Shown piece by piece: positions 11,730-21,972 of a DNA stretch of 64,000 nucleotides. The notes under the pieces are model-generated. The model saw only the letters and a list, made by a program, of their open reading frames with translations. It was not told the origin of the DNA and did not search any database. Position 1 is the first letter of the stretch, and the number at the start of each line of letters is the position of its first letter. Source of the stretch: Branchiostoma floridae. Taxonomy: Eukaryota; Chordata; Leptocardii; Amphioxiformes; Branchiostomatidae. The stretch lies in contig NC_049995.1 of NCBI RefSeq assembly GCF_000003815.2, forward strand, positions 5,675,183 through 5,739,182, read 5' to 3'. Position numbers and translations under genes: made by a program.

Positions 11730-12340
11730 ATGCTGGTGGGAACTTTTCGGTAGCCGGGGATGTAGGGCGCTGTATCTCGTGAACGGATGGTGCGAGCACG
11801 ACGATTTTTGGTACGTGGGTTGGGGGTGGTAGCCTAACACTCAGGTTTGATTTTGGGCCTCCTGGCGTTTGAACTTGACATTGCAGGTGGCATTTTTGGT
11901 GTTTTTGGGGCACTTTTGGCGCTGTGTGTCCGGAACGATACGCGCGATTGCGACGATTTTTGGTGCATGGGTGGGGGGTTGTTGCCTGTTGCCTAGGATT
12001 GACTTTGGGCCTTGTCGCGTTTGAACTTGACCCGGCAGGTAGAATTTTGTGTCCGGGAGGGGTGTTTCCGGAGTTATATCTTCTGAACGGCTGGTGCTGG
12101 CGCGATGATATTTGGCACATGTGTCGGCGGTGGCTGAATAATGCTCAATTTTGATTTTGGCGCCCTTGGTGCTTGAACTTGACATTTTAGGTTACCTTTT
12201 GTGCGGGCACGGGGCGTGCGCTGTATCTCCGGAACGCAAGGTACCATTGTGTTGCTATTTGGTACGTGAGTTGTTTGTGGTGTCCTGGTGGTCAGGTTTG
12301 ATTTTGGGCCTCCTAGTGCTTGAACTTAATACTGTATAGG
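11730..12340 (+). repeat. Four internal tandem repeats (~150 bp) of the 2.1-kb element
   Basis: Each unit contains a GCGCTGTATCTC or GTATCTCCGGAACG-like start, a GACGATTTTTGGTACGTG-like centre, GATTTTGGGCC, and a GAACTTGACATTGCAGGT-like end. The GAACTT anchors lie at 11871, 12023, 12175 and 12322, giving spacings of 152, 152 and 147. The units are diverged from each other but nearly identical between the two element copies, so the array predates transposition. Open frames on both strands through the array are low-complexity (Pro/Gln/His-rich on the minus strand) and look incidental. The same array is at about 57124-57734. Confidence 0.8.
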
Positions 12341-12621
12341 TTGATCCTGTTTTTGTGTGGTTGGGGCATCCTCCCAATATCTGCTTGGTTTTAAAAACAG
12401 ATTATGGTTGGGTGTAGAACCATCATCTGGCCTGGGCCACCTTCAATGTATCAGGTTACTTAGTGGCACTGACAGTTTGCCAGATGACGGGAGTGTACAA
12501 GATTATATATCTGTTGGTCAGGTATAATTGGAGTTTGCTTATTACTCTTTGTGGTGTTTCTAGAGCTGTATAGTACTGAGTTTTAAGTTTCGGTACAAGT
12601 TCCTTTACCCTGTTGGCAATC

Positions 12622-12705
12622 ATGGTTGAACTTGAACTTAAACAGAAGAAGATGCAATTTTCTAATGTGGAGGAGAACTGTATAGAGTGTGGGCATAAGA
12701 GAAAG
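12622..12705 (+). CDS. Mini-exon-like ORF with CxxC inside the 2.1-kb element
   Basis: ATG in the context AATCATGG opens 28 codons (MVELELKQKKMQFSNVEENC, then IECGHKRK), followed at once by GTATGT, a consensus splice donor. An in-frame TGA follows three codons into the putative intron. The Cys-x2-Cys plus His/Lys tail resembles the start of a zinc-binding or nucleic-acid-binding region, but too little is present to name a family. The stretch is identical in copy 2 (about 58016-58099). No matching downstream exon was found with confidence. It could equally be a captured host exon or chance. Confidence 0.35.
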
Positions 12706-13026
12706 GTATGTGTATGATTTGTCCTGTGTTTCTTTTTGTTTCTTTGGTAATGCCATTTCCATACTGTATACAGGTAATTTGTTGTTTTGGGCTAGTCATA
12801 TTCGCTTGGTTTTTGGGCCTGCTTAATCTATGGTACAGGCAGGGTTAAGTGGTGGAGGCTTAGCTTTGTTCTGTTTTAAATTCAGTATCGTTGGTTGCAT
12901 TTTGTCGCTGCAAATATATGATGAAATTCCCCTTCTAAGCAACTGCTCATTGGTTTGCGGGGATGTTTGCTGGGTGTTTGCTCTGACTACAACAGCTTCT
13001 GAACTTTTCAAAGCTTCCATTGCCAG

Positions 13027-13130
13027 TAGTCTGTGTAACACAAACTCCGCTGTCCAGGGCTGTAACTGGCCCCTCCCCGCGGGCCGGTGGATGTTTGGCG
13101 GGCTGCTATAAGCGAGATTTAATCAGGCTA
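13027..13130. mobile_element. 104-bp GC-rich passenger inserted in the 2.1-kb element
   Basis: The insert is absent from the copy at 57-59 kb, where CATTGCCAG occurs once. Here CATTGCCAG stands on both sides (13018-13026 and 13131-13139), a perfect 9-bp target duplication. The ends are TAGTCTGTGTAA and, as reverse complement of the other end, TAGCCTGATTAA, matching at 9 of 12 positions. A 9-bp duplication fits Mutator-like elements best, with hAT (8 bp) as the alternative. It carries no coding sequence. Confidence 0.85.
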
Positions 13131-13804
13131 CATTGCCAGCAGCTTGCCATCTATAAATGGGATTGACAAGGACATTTTTCATAGTAAATTATGCTGTTAA
13201 ATTTGGCTTAGATACTACAGGAGATTTAGGTTTGGGTTGGATGGATTGAATGAAAATATCATACCACCCTGGGGACTAACTGTTGCTGCTGCATGGGGGC
13301 TACCACTATTCATATTGTCTAATGTCTATGGAACTACAGATAAAAGTATCATTGGTCAAATTATGCAAGTAACATTCCGATGTCAAGTGAATAACACCCC
13401 AGAAATAAATCTTTAATGAATATCATTGGAAGAACACAAACCAAGGAGACTTAGCAGCTGCATTAGGTCAGTACATTGAAATAGGAAGATATTAGTATAT
13501 CATGTGACAGAGTAACTACATGTGCATGGGCCATCTGAGACAAAAAAAGGTAGCGTCTCAACAACTTCAAAGTACTGTGGTTGGTTACATACTTAAGAAA
13601 TCCAAAATAAGTAATGTTCATCCATGTCCAAACTTACAAATTCAGAAAATGGAATTTCAGAGTCAGACTTTTGCATGGTGCACAACCAACACGGTAAAAA
13701 GCTCATTTTTCCAACCACGTACCACAGACAAAAAGGCAAAAATACCCAATAGGTCTACAGAAACCCAATACATTTCATGCAGGCCTGAGGTCTACGAACT
13801 CTTG

Positions 13805-13997
13805 TTATTACCTGCATTGACTGTTACCACCTATCAAGTATAAAAGAGAAGAAAAAAAGCAATGGTTCCTGAACAAATTTAGTATGATCCATACTTCCTA
13901 AATTCTTGGGGGTGCAGGTAAAATTTGTCTGGTGCAGGTAATTGGAAATGTTACCTGCGCCAGTGCAGGTATTCAGAAAAAAGTATTTTGAGCCCTG
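13805..13997. mobile_element. Right part of the split CAGGG-TIR hAT-like MITE
   Basis: It resumes the MITE after the 2.1-kb element, contains several GTGCAGGTA motifs, and ends AAGTATTTTGAGCCCTG followed by the duplicated ACTTG. Its internal sequence (TTACCACCTAT, TGATCCATACTTCCTAAATTC) matches the copies at 3439 (inverted) and 35030. Confidence 0.85.
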
Positions 13998-15072
13998 ACT
14001 TGTGTTTCAGTCGCTCCCATGACAGCCTTGTGAGTAAGGGTGCCACACAGGGATATCGAGCTTAGAGATTCAAAGGCAGATCCACAAAAGAAATGGGGGA
14101 GCTGAGTGTAACAGTTGGGTTCAAGCACCACCAACTGACCATTCTAACTGGTCTGGACCTTTTAGCCTTGTGGTAAGAATGGATTTGTGAGCTGATTACG
14201 ACCAGGGTTCAGTGTGGGGTCAACTGGAAACACAACATTTTTTCCTAGGCCCAAACAACTTAGAAGGGCTGCCAGAAGCTTGATTTAGTTAGGCCTAGGA
14301 CAAAGATATTGTGTTTCCTGTTTACCGACCTACCCTAGAAAAACCTGCCGACCCTAGACTTTTTTTGGGTGGGCAGTGGAGTCACATACATGTGTGTAGC
14401 TTCCAGGTAGAATTTGTATTCAGCCTGCTTCCTATTGAAGTAAAGACACTGCTTGTCCTATCTAATGAAGGATAAATGTGTCTATTATGCACAGCATTCA
14501 AGTTTGACATTGGAAGACAAGTGTCGTCATGCATTCAGTGTGCTTTGTTCACCTGTATTGTCTCAGTGGAGTTTTGGTCAGCCTAGAAAAAAATTACAAG
14601 AAAAAAATGTAATCCTACCTACGGATCCTATTTTTTTCAGGATTGAAACAGGAAAACAATATTCTTTTCCTAGGCCTCAGGTTATCCATCTATTGCGTCA
14701 TTGTCATACATGACGTAGAGCTGCTCGAATCATGTTTTTGTCAGACTACACCTCAACGATAAGGTCATCTTCACCTGAACACTGTTTTGACACACCCTCG
14801 TGCACACCTCTTTGTAACCATGGCGAGGAGATAAACTCCGCACACCCTGTCAGCATCTGACGCCTTTGAACTTCAGTGTCTGTTTATCTAAACTGTTTAA
14901 CCAGGAGCTCTCGGTATGCAAACGTTTGGGACAACTTTTGGGAGGGGCGGAAAGTTTTGCAGGTGGCAGATAACAATATTATGACTTGTGATGGCTGGAG
15001 TGTTGAAAAATCTGGCTTGTGGTAGTTTGTCAGTAAGGCCAAAGGTATGTTAACTTGATGAATGACGTTTAA

Positions 15073-15554
15073 GGTCTCATTGATGTATTACTCTGATGAG
15101 TGGGTACCCTAAAAGAGATCCGAGTCCAGAAATAAATGGCTGCATATGGACGCGTGTTTTTAGTGGTGAGAAATTCCCTTTAAGCCAGCGGAACTGATCT
15201 CAAAAGTTAGATTGGTGAAAGCTTGTTTGTAACTGAAGAAATTAGCAGATTAAGTTTGGCAGCCGCGCGCTAGGCCGAAGGTACACAGTCCTGAGTTCTG
15301 AGTGGTGCGGTTGTACACTAGCAGCGAAAAAGTGCCTTTTGTGGGGATTGACTAATCGTAGTTTGTAATTGCTATAAAAAAAGAACCAGTGTGTATATTT
15401 GACGTCGGCAATTTTTTCCCACGATATAGGGTAAATGTGCTCAACATAGAATGAAAAGTCTGCTAAAATTTTACTGAGCTTCATTATGAACGTGTCCATT
15501 TAAACCACAAATTATAACATAGAAGTCTATGGGAATAAGAATATCAATGAGACC
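15073..15554. mobile_element. GGTCTC-TIR MITE, copy 2 (482 bp)
   Basis: Second copy of the element at 10012, in the same orientation. TTAA lies immediately outside both ends, which supports a TTAA target. An 85-codon minus-strand frame inside it is not kept open in the other copy and is probably chance. A different MITE starts only 7 bases after it. Confidence 0.82.
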
Positions 15555-15561
15555 TTAAGAA

Positions 15562-15994
15562 TGGGTACCGGTACAGAACATTCAGGTTCAGGTCTGGCTC
15601 AGGTCCAGAGGATTAGGTCCAGGTTTGGACCAAAACCTGGACCTGATTCAGTATGTGGGAACTTGTGAATGGACAATACTCAAAACAGTGGTCCATTTCG
15701 CAGCAAAGAAATCTGTTTTGTGGAGTATTTGACTCCCACTAGAGTTTTAAAATTTTATAAGGTTAACTAACTCGGAGTCTGTACTATTGACTGTAAAACA
15801 TAGGAGAAATAACTATAGACTCTACTCTACTTCGCTCTTGTTATTTTCCTCTACTGGTAAGCCCCAAAATGTACAAATACCTGATCATATAATAAGTTCA
15901 TTTTCCAATAGATCCATCATCTGGTCCACCAAATTTTGTCAGGTTTGTTTTTCTGGACCGGTCCAATAAGAAAAAAATGTTTTGTACCAGGACC
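15562..15994. mobile_element. GGGTACCGGTAC-TIR MITE, copy 1
   Basis: It starts GGGTACCGGTACAGAACATT and its right part is an inverted relative of the left part of the element at 30202 (GGACCGGTCCAATAAGAAAA against TTTTCTTATTGGACCGGTCC). Internal GGTCCAGG/CCTGGACC words recur. It abuts the GGTCTC MITE. Termini are approximate to a few bases. Confidence 0.65.
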
Positions 15995-16099
15995 CCAAAA
16001 GACATCCCCTAGCTATATATAGGAACCCAAAACTGAGGTGAGTGCAGGGTGAAATGTCAAAGTTTAGCGAAAAGAGTTGCCTTCATTATGAGATTTACA

Positions 16100-16175
16100 T
16101 GTAAATGGTCAGGAAAGTTGAACAAATGACTGAACACAGAGTATACCAAACAATAGGTTCCTCTTTGATTCCACT
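16100..16175. repeat. Short dispersed repeat shared with 24310-24385
   Basis: TGGTCAGGAAAGTTGAACAA, ATGACTGAACACAGAGT, ACCAAACAATAG and TTCCTCTTTGA recur with few changes at 24318-24385. It is an unclassified dispersed repeat. Confidence 0.55.
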
Positions 16176-16235
16176 CTTTGAAAATCATTAAAGCACCTAA
16201 CAGTGTTTCAAGACGTTCTCTTGGATTGGACTTAG

Positions 16236-16350
16236 AGCAGAAGGTCCCATGTTTGAGGAGAGCCACACCCTAAGCACGTTAAAGAACCCACCACACGTAG
16301 GGGTCCTTCCCAGTATACAATCATTCTTGTCTTATGTGGCTTGTACAATA
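16236..16350 (+). mobile_element. 3' part of a SINE
   Basis: GGTCCCATGTTTGAGGAGAG, CCACACC and CACGTTAAAGAACCCACCAC are the 3' half of the SINE family in + orientation. No tRNA head is visible. A LINE-type tail follows directly. Confidence 0.5.
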
Positions 16351-16410
16351 ATAAGATAATTTATTTGCAAATCCATGCCCGTAGGCTAATTGCAATGATA
16401 CAGACAGTAA
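16351..16410 (-). mobile_element. LINE 3' tail
   Basis: On the minus strand: TTGCAATTAGCCTACGGGCA, TGGATTTGCAAATAAATT and ATCTTATTA. It resembles the tail at 54330-54378 (GTGCAATAAGCCTTCAGGCA, TGATTTTGCAAATAAAC), so both descend from the same LINE family. Confidence 0.45.
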
Positions 16411-18200
16411 AAAGTAACAAGTGTCTATTCTAAATACACACACGTCAGCTATCTATGTACATGCTTCTACATTCTTTACTGGGTGGTTTGACTTCTTCTT
16501 TGGAGGCAGTGGCTGATGAAAAGTCCATAATAATATTACTGTACAGTACATGCAGCACTGTTTGTTTTGCCTGAAGGTGGTTCATCAGTTGTACAAAACA
16601 AAGAAACAAACAAAACTGCAGTCTTGTATCTCTTTAATCACCCCCTTTCCCCCAAGGATTTTCTGTGAGATGTCCACTGCACCTGTCAAATCGAGAAGAT
16701 AACCAAGTCATGTAGAACAAATTTGTATCTGAAAACAAACCGGGGAAAACAATGCACTAAATTCCTGCCATTTTCCCCAGGTAGAGACCAGTTCAGGAAT
16801 GCTGGTCCCTCCCTTTATTTCCGCCTTCTAATCTTCCATCTGTTATGAAATACGATCCGCCATTGGTCGGGAAAGAAAGAAGGGGAAAGGCGGTTGGTTC
16901 TCAGGGTTTCGGTCATGTTGTGGTGAACATTGGATTCCTTCTCACGAGGGCTGCTAGATTGGAAAATTAGACGACAAGCGGGATTTTCACATTATTTCCG
17001 TTTTGGTGGTCACAGCTAAGTAAGATAAACCTTTAGGTTATGTAGTATACTGTAAATTTTTGCTTTGTAGAGTTGTCAGTAGAGTTTGGAGAATAAAGAA
17101 CAGTGCATCAAATTTTAGAGTTTTTTTGTTGTTTTTTATTCTTTTTCTCTTCAAAAAAATAATCCAAAGAAAAGAGATTTTGAAGTTTACAACAACAATC
17201 ATGTAACGTCAGGAAAACACTCTCACACAATAAGCAAGATTTGCAAACACCAATCATAATTCTCCAAACAACGGTCATTTTAAGTACGCACTTTAAAGGA
17301 AAGTGTGTACTCTCTATATTCAAGAAAATACAATATCATGGAACAAATATTGCCTTAAGCAGCATCTAAAGATAATTATGATTAATATGGGCAGGTTGAG
17401 ACGTCTATTGTAAATATCCAACAGGTGCCTTCTAAGGAAGAGACATGAAAGAAATCTTCTAAATTATGCTATCAACTTGCTAATGAAAACAAATCCATCC
17501 TTAAGGGCACATCCGGCTGTGTCTTGATGCTGGAAAAACATCATTAGGACGACAATAAAGGAATGATTCACCTTAAGACCTTTCAGACGTCTTAATGACC
17601 TTCACCCTTTCTCAAGACAAGAGAAGCTAAGTCTTAGATTTTGTTTCGTACGTCAGAAGGTCTTGGGTATAGACACAGCAAGGATTTTCCTTTTAAGTCA
17701 TAGGATTTAACAGTATCTAATTGTGGTTGGAATACAATAGGGGGAACTGGTGTGTTTCAAAACATTGAGTTCAATTTTACATGGTTCAGGGCTTGGAATG
17801 CTGGGTGCATTTTGCACTTTTGTGCTCCGGAAATTGTGCACCTAAGTTTTGTTTGTTGCACTGCAATGTAGTTCACTTTATTTCACCTTTTTTTTAATGT
17901 TTTGTCGTCCAAGTTTTTTTAGCACCCATGTTTTCAGGTTAGGTGCACCTGTTAGAACACCTGTTGCCAAAAATGAATGTCAAGCTGAGTGTGATTGGTT
18001 TATTTTGCACTGACATCATCAGGAATTCTGAGCACTCTGATTGGCTGAACAATACAACCTGTGGTGTCAATCAAGCTTGCCCAGCACACAAGATATCAAA
18101 ATCTGATATTTTGCTGTAGTACCACAGAGAGCCACTAGGTGGTCTATATCTTATCATTTGGAGGTTTTACATTGTTTCAAGACATAATCTGCATTCCAAA
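16411..18200. other. Non-coding, no gene recognised
   Basis: No coding exon or TE boundary was resolved. TTCAGGGCTTGGAATGC near 17785 resembles the left end of the CAGGG family, followed by GTGCA motifs, but no right end was found. GTCTTA/TAAGAC words are frequent at 17570-17650. Confidence 0.45.
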
Positions 18201-18202
18201 TA

Positions 18203-18355
18203 CAGATAGAATCCGTTTAATTGCACAGCCTATTTTTCAATGTATTTCGTGCAATTATCCGGTGCAATAATGCGAAGTTATCACACGGTTTAGGGATTCC
18301 GTGCAGTTAACAGAAGTGTACGTTAATCCGTTGTGCAATTAACTGGCTTCTACTG
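18203..18355. mobile_element. pogo/Tigger-like MITE
   Basis: The arms are CAGATAGAATCCGTTTAATT and, inverted, CAGTAGAAGCCAGTTAATTG, both leading into TTGCAC or GCAC, with TA on each side. A CAGTAGAA start and a TA target are typical of pogo-type Tc1/mariner elements. It contains further GTGCAATTA / TAATTGCAC words. Non-coding, 153 bp. Confidence 0.68.
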
Positions 18356-19899
18356 TATACCAATACCAAGACAGTCCATCCAGGCATTCTCTAGTCATTG
18401 TGTTCACAAACAGACACACACACACACAAAACGCTGCCGGAAACATCATCAAACCTTCATGGGGATTGTAATAAGGAGACCAGGTGTGTATAAGGCACAC
18501 CTGTGGATCAACATGTCTTAAACAAGACAGGTGGATGTAAGCCTTTAGCTAGTTGAAGTAGGTTAACCAGCCTAAGATCTGACTTAGTATAAGCTTAGAC
18601 GTTGATAATTATGTAAGCCCATTGATAAATAATTGAGAGTTTCAAATTGTCTCCTTTTCTTGTAATGAAGAGTAATCCACACATTGTGATACTTTAGGAA
18701 GTGTCTTTGGTTTGAGGACATAATTAAGATGACAACCTAAGATAAGTGCGCCCCTGAGGTCATACGGAAGACCGCCCGGCCTTCACCCGTCTTAAAGATA
18801 AGAGTGGCAACGTCTTGAGTGTCCGGGCGTGCGTCACAAGGGGTTAAAAATAGCCAGTAGGTTTTTCTTAGTTAATCTTGTGTTCTTAAGTTGTCTGGAA
18901 AGGATGAGGTGTAATTATAGAAGGAACTGGTATATCACAAAAGTGGAGTAGCTTTAGTTCTTATGAAGATCATCGTATGAAATTATGAAGAAATGGCAGT
19001 ACTAGTATTTGCAGTACATTTTGTTTAAAGGTTGCACAATATACAGACATGTGTTGTAAATTTTAACATGCAACTATGATACAATCAAAGCATATATATG
19101 GATGTGGAATATGTATTGTCTTCTTCGAAAACTATTTGCTCACGACGTCATAAAAAAGTTCTGATTTAATCACATTTTAGTGAGCTTTCTTAAGTTTAGG
19201 GTTAAGAAATCATGAAGAAGAAAGTGGTTATTGTATTAAGTTAACATAACATTACATTACATGATGATCTTCTTCATTCTTTTAAATCTCTGCGTTATTA
19301 CATGTATTATTGTGACAGTTTTAATCCGAAAGTTTAGCAAAGAAAATTGTCTGGGGTAGTATGTGTTGTCTTAAGTAAGGGCAACATTGTAGGAAAGGAG
19401 GTTAAAATTAGCATGTAGAAAATGAGTACTTAACTCTGTTTCTTTGACTACTTTCCGTTGTGTCTGCATCTGTTATTGTTGTAATTACCTGTATTTCTAT
19501 TGTCGGTGGACTGTATCTACATGGTACAACTACTTTACTCACAATGTAAGACAGCCTCTCCAAAGTTTGATCACACCATAGAACAACATTTTGCACTTTC
19601 TATTATGGTGGGACATTGTTGAGATCCCCTCTTGGCGAATGTTCCGGTAGCTTTAAGTTGTCTTCTTAGCATTTTTACACTCTCTAAGTGCGCTCTACGG
19701 ACTGGCACAAAGCCACAAGTGTGTGTGAAGAAAGAGAAAGGCTTTCTACGGTGACTTAGCGCCAAAGATTCTGATGTTACGACAGTAAATGGACGTTGGT
19801 ACGGCCTTTCTCCCGCACCTTTTTATTCCCGGGCGCACGCTTGACTGGCAGTTGACAGCGCGTGCCGAGTTTTCTCAGCTAGGCTCGCGATTAACTCAC

Positions 19900-20017
19900 C
19901 AATATGGCCATTCCAAGGGATGCTATGGATGGCATTCTCTAAAGCCTCAGATATAGCCAAAATACAAAAAGAAACTATGTCCAAAAAATCTTGATTTTGC
20001 CAATAGATGGATTGCAA
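19900..20017 (-). CDS. Candidate internal exon on the minus strand
   Basis: On the minus strand a pyrimidine-rich CCTCTTTCAACAG acceptor precedes an open 39-codon stretch (QSIYWQNQDFLDIVSFCILA, then ISEALENAIHSIPWNGHI), followed by GTGAGT, a consensus donor. The length of 118 bp is usual for an exon. No family is recognised and no neighbouring exons were found, so this could be a chance pairing of splice sites. Confidence 0.2.
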
Positions 20018-20261
20018 CTGTTGAAAGAGGAATTAACTTGTGTGAACAAAAAAATCTTTCTCTACTGTCCTTTCGGTTAATAGGGCAGTGCCTATCTATG
20101 TTTCTGAAGATCTTGGGCCACACAGTTGTGTATTAGCACTACAGCAGGGGGCTAGTCCACTGGTAGCAGTGTGTGTTTAACTACATAACTATACTCTTTC
20201 TCTTAGAGTTAAATAGAGCTAGATATCAGTTGTAAATCTCCTTTAATTTGTACTCTATCTC

Positions 20262-20613
20262 TACTTTTCGGTGGCAAATTGGTAGCGTGTTTGGGCCAGA
20301 ATCCAGAGGTTCTAGGTTCAAATCCCCAGACACTATATGATGTTGTGCCCTTAGAGTTAGAAGAGGTAAAAATGAGTAACTTGCTTCAGTTAGGGATGTC
20401 CCTTGGAGAGGACACTAAATGGGGGTCCCGTGGTTGAGAGCCACAACTCAAATTAACAATGTTAAAGAACCCACCACACTTATCGAAAAGAGTAGAGGTC
20501 CTTTGCAGTGATAGTGAGATAAATCTACCTGAATATGCCGCTTGTACTCTTCAGTGCAAACCTGGTGTGTTATGAGTCCGATTCTACCAGGTATAAAAAA
20601 TAAACAAACAAAA
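20262..20613 (+). mobile_element. tRNA-derived SINE (amphioxus BfSINE-like)
   Basis: The head holds tRNA promoter-like boxes: GTGGCAAATTGGTAGCG (A box) and GGTTCAAATCC (B box). Next come GGGATGTCCCTTGGAGAGGA and GTTAAAGAACCCACCACACT, words that recur in other SINE pieces of this window, and an A-rich end AAAAAATAAACAAACAAA. This is the most complete copy here. The family name is from general knowledge of amphioxus repeats and was not checked. Confidence 0.7.
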
Positions 20614-20852
20614 TGCTTACCGACTGTACTGTGGGTGATGTTCAGTGCGATACAACATGAAGAGAGGTAAACTGATAAATGCACGAAGTCTTGAAAAATT
20701 CTTTTAGAGATCAAATACAATGTACAATGTGCTAGGGAGAAAAATCACTGTGGATGTTGTCCATAATAATACATTGGTATGGCCTAATGCTGTTATGTAG
20801 CTTTTAGAGCTGTAGTCGCAACTGCAGAACAAATCCTCAAGCCAGTGCAGTA

Positions 20853-21056
20853 CTGTAAGTCCAGAAATATTTGCAGCGGTTTTATGTTCATAGTTTTTCC
20901 ATTGAGCTCTTAAAGCAAATTTAACATGCTCCAAACAAGCTGTGAATACAATGTATGTCCACTGTAACTTCAGTAAACTATTTGTTTCAATCGTGAAGGT
21001 ATCCTTTTGGCTCTTACCGCAAAAGTAATTCCTCGCAAACGTAAAACAGTTTACAG
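20853..21056. mobile_element. CTGTAA-TIR MITE, TA target, copy 2
   Basis: A 204-bp element flanked by TA, starting CTGTAAGTCCAGAAATATTT and ending GTAAAACAGTTTACAG. The order GCAGCGGTTTTATGTTCATAG ... CCGCAAAAGTAATTCCTCGC parallels the copy at 4785, at much lower identity. Confidence 0.65.
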
Positions 21057-21639
21057 TAGACTGAGTCAAAATTTCCTGGCTTTTAACCTACAGCATTAGT
21101 GAGGACTGAGAGGTTCCATGTTTAAGGATGGCCCTTCCGAAGGTTGTGGTTGTTTCAGTGGCTTAACGGCAGACACAACATAGGCTGGTGGAATGCTTGG
21201 ACTTTCCAACTCGGCACGGAAACTCGAACACTGGCCGCTTTGAATACTGGAAGTCATTTCCAACTTCAAAGGCTTTTCTCTAAACTTCAAGTTCAACTTG
21301 TTTTGTTGTGAATCGTACAACTTTTGCAGAAGATTTAGGTTGAAGGAAGGTTTTTGTTCTGGGACGGAAATGTTTGCTTGTTCGGACGGACAAAAATTTC
21401 ACTCCAAGTTTGTCTAAAAGACTTAAACTTCTTAACACAACATTGGTGAAAATGTATTTTTCTTGGCTTCAAATTACAAATTTAAGGAACAACATGGGCT
21501 GCCGAACAATGAATAGCACGGAAAGAAATTAAAGCTGATGACAGATCATTTTCACACAGTCCTCATTATGAACATGCGCTTTGTCTTAATTTCAACTGCA
21601 AAATTTAACTTTAAGTTTCGATTTACCACCTTTAACCTT

Positions 21640-21735
21640 AGGTGTCAATTATCTGTCTGCATGTAAAAGAACCCAGCACACTTATGGAAAAGAATATTGG
21701 CAACCCAATATGATTGGTTGAAAATCGACCTGTAT
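21640..21735 (+). mobile_element. 3' fragment of a SINE
   Basis: GTAAAAGAACCCAGCACACT and TTATGGAAAAGAATAT match the 3' part of the SINE at 20262 (AAAGAACCCACCACACTTAT, CGAAAAGAGTA). The head is missing. Confidence 0.45.
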
Positions 21736-21762
21736 GAATGAATGAATTAATTTATTGCTCAA

Positions 21763-21972
21763 CAATTGCACAAGGTACAATGTATGGCAACCAATAATAT
21801 CTACCAGCTAATATACATGTAGACACTAGCACTATATATATATGAGGCTACATACAGAGCAACAAAATCAATTGCACAAGGTACAATGTATAGCAACCAA
21901 TAATATCTACCAGCTAATATAGACACTAGCACACATAATATATATGAGGCTACATACAGAACAACAAAATAT
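21763..21972 (+). repeat. Tandem duplication, 106-bp unit, two copies
   Basis: CAATTGCACAAGGTACAATG starts at 21763 and again at 21869. Both copies continue with CAACCAATAATATCTACCAG, a TATATATGAGGCTACATACA block and an AACAACAAAAT end. Copy 2 lacks ACATGT near 21820. The unit lies next to a GAATGAATGAATT sequence that looks like a LINE tail. Confidence 0.8.

Larger units (their letters stand above)
11704..13804 (+). mobile_element. 2.1-kb TTA-flanked element, copy 1 (nested in a hAT-like MITE)
   Basis: This block recurs at 57098-59085 with about two dozen substitutions by eye and no length difference except a 113-bp event (a 104-bp insert plus a 9-bp duplication). It begins CCTGCATGTATGCAGG, a 7-bp stem with a 2-nt centre, and ends CTACGAACTCTTG. 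TTA precedes it (11701-11703) and follows it (13805-13807). The related MITE at 35030 shows the uninterrupted target near 35180, so the edges are real. Inside are four repeats of about 150 bp (11730-12340), a small ORF ending in a splice donor (12622-12705), and weak ORFs that are only partly shared. No TIRs, transposase or poly-A tail are recognised, so it does not fit an obvious class. The strand given is that of the mini-ORF. Confidence 0.85.

Noticed and set aside
11701-12185. Pro/Gln/His-rich minus-strand ORFs repeated at 57.1-57.6 kb
   Set aside because: They run through the four 150-bp tandem repeats. Conservation between copies only reflects the recent age of the element, and composition is low-complexity.
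13138-13400. Open stop-to-stop stretch in the 2.1-kb element (LNENIIPPWGLTVAAAWGLP)
   Set aside because: The frame is interrupted by TGA in the copy at 57-59 kb and has no recognised domain.
20262-20340. Functional tRNA gene
   Set aside because: A and B boxes are present but no cloverleaf closes, and the downstream body matches the SINE family.
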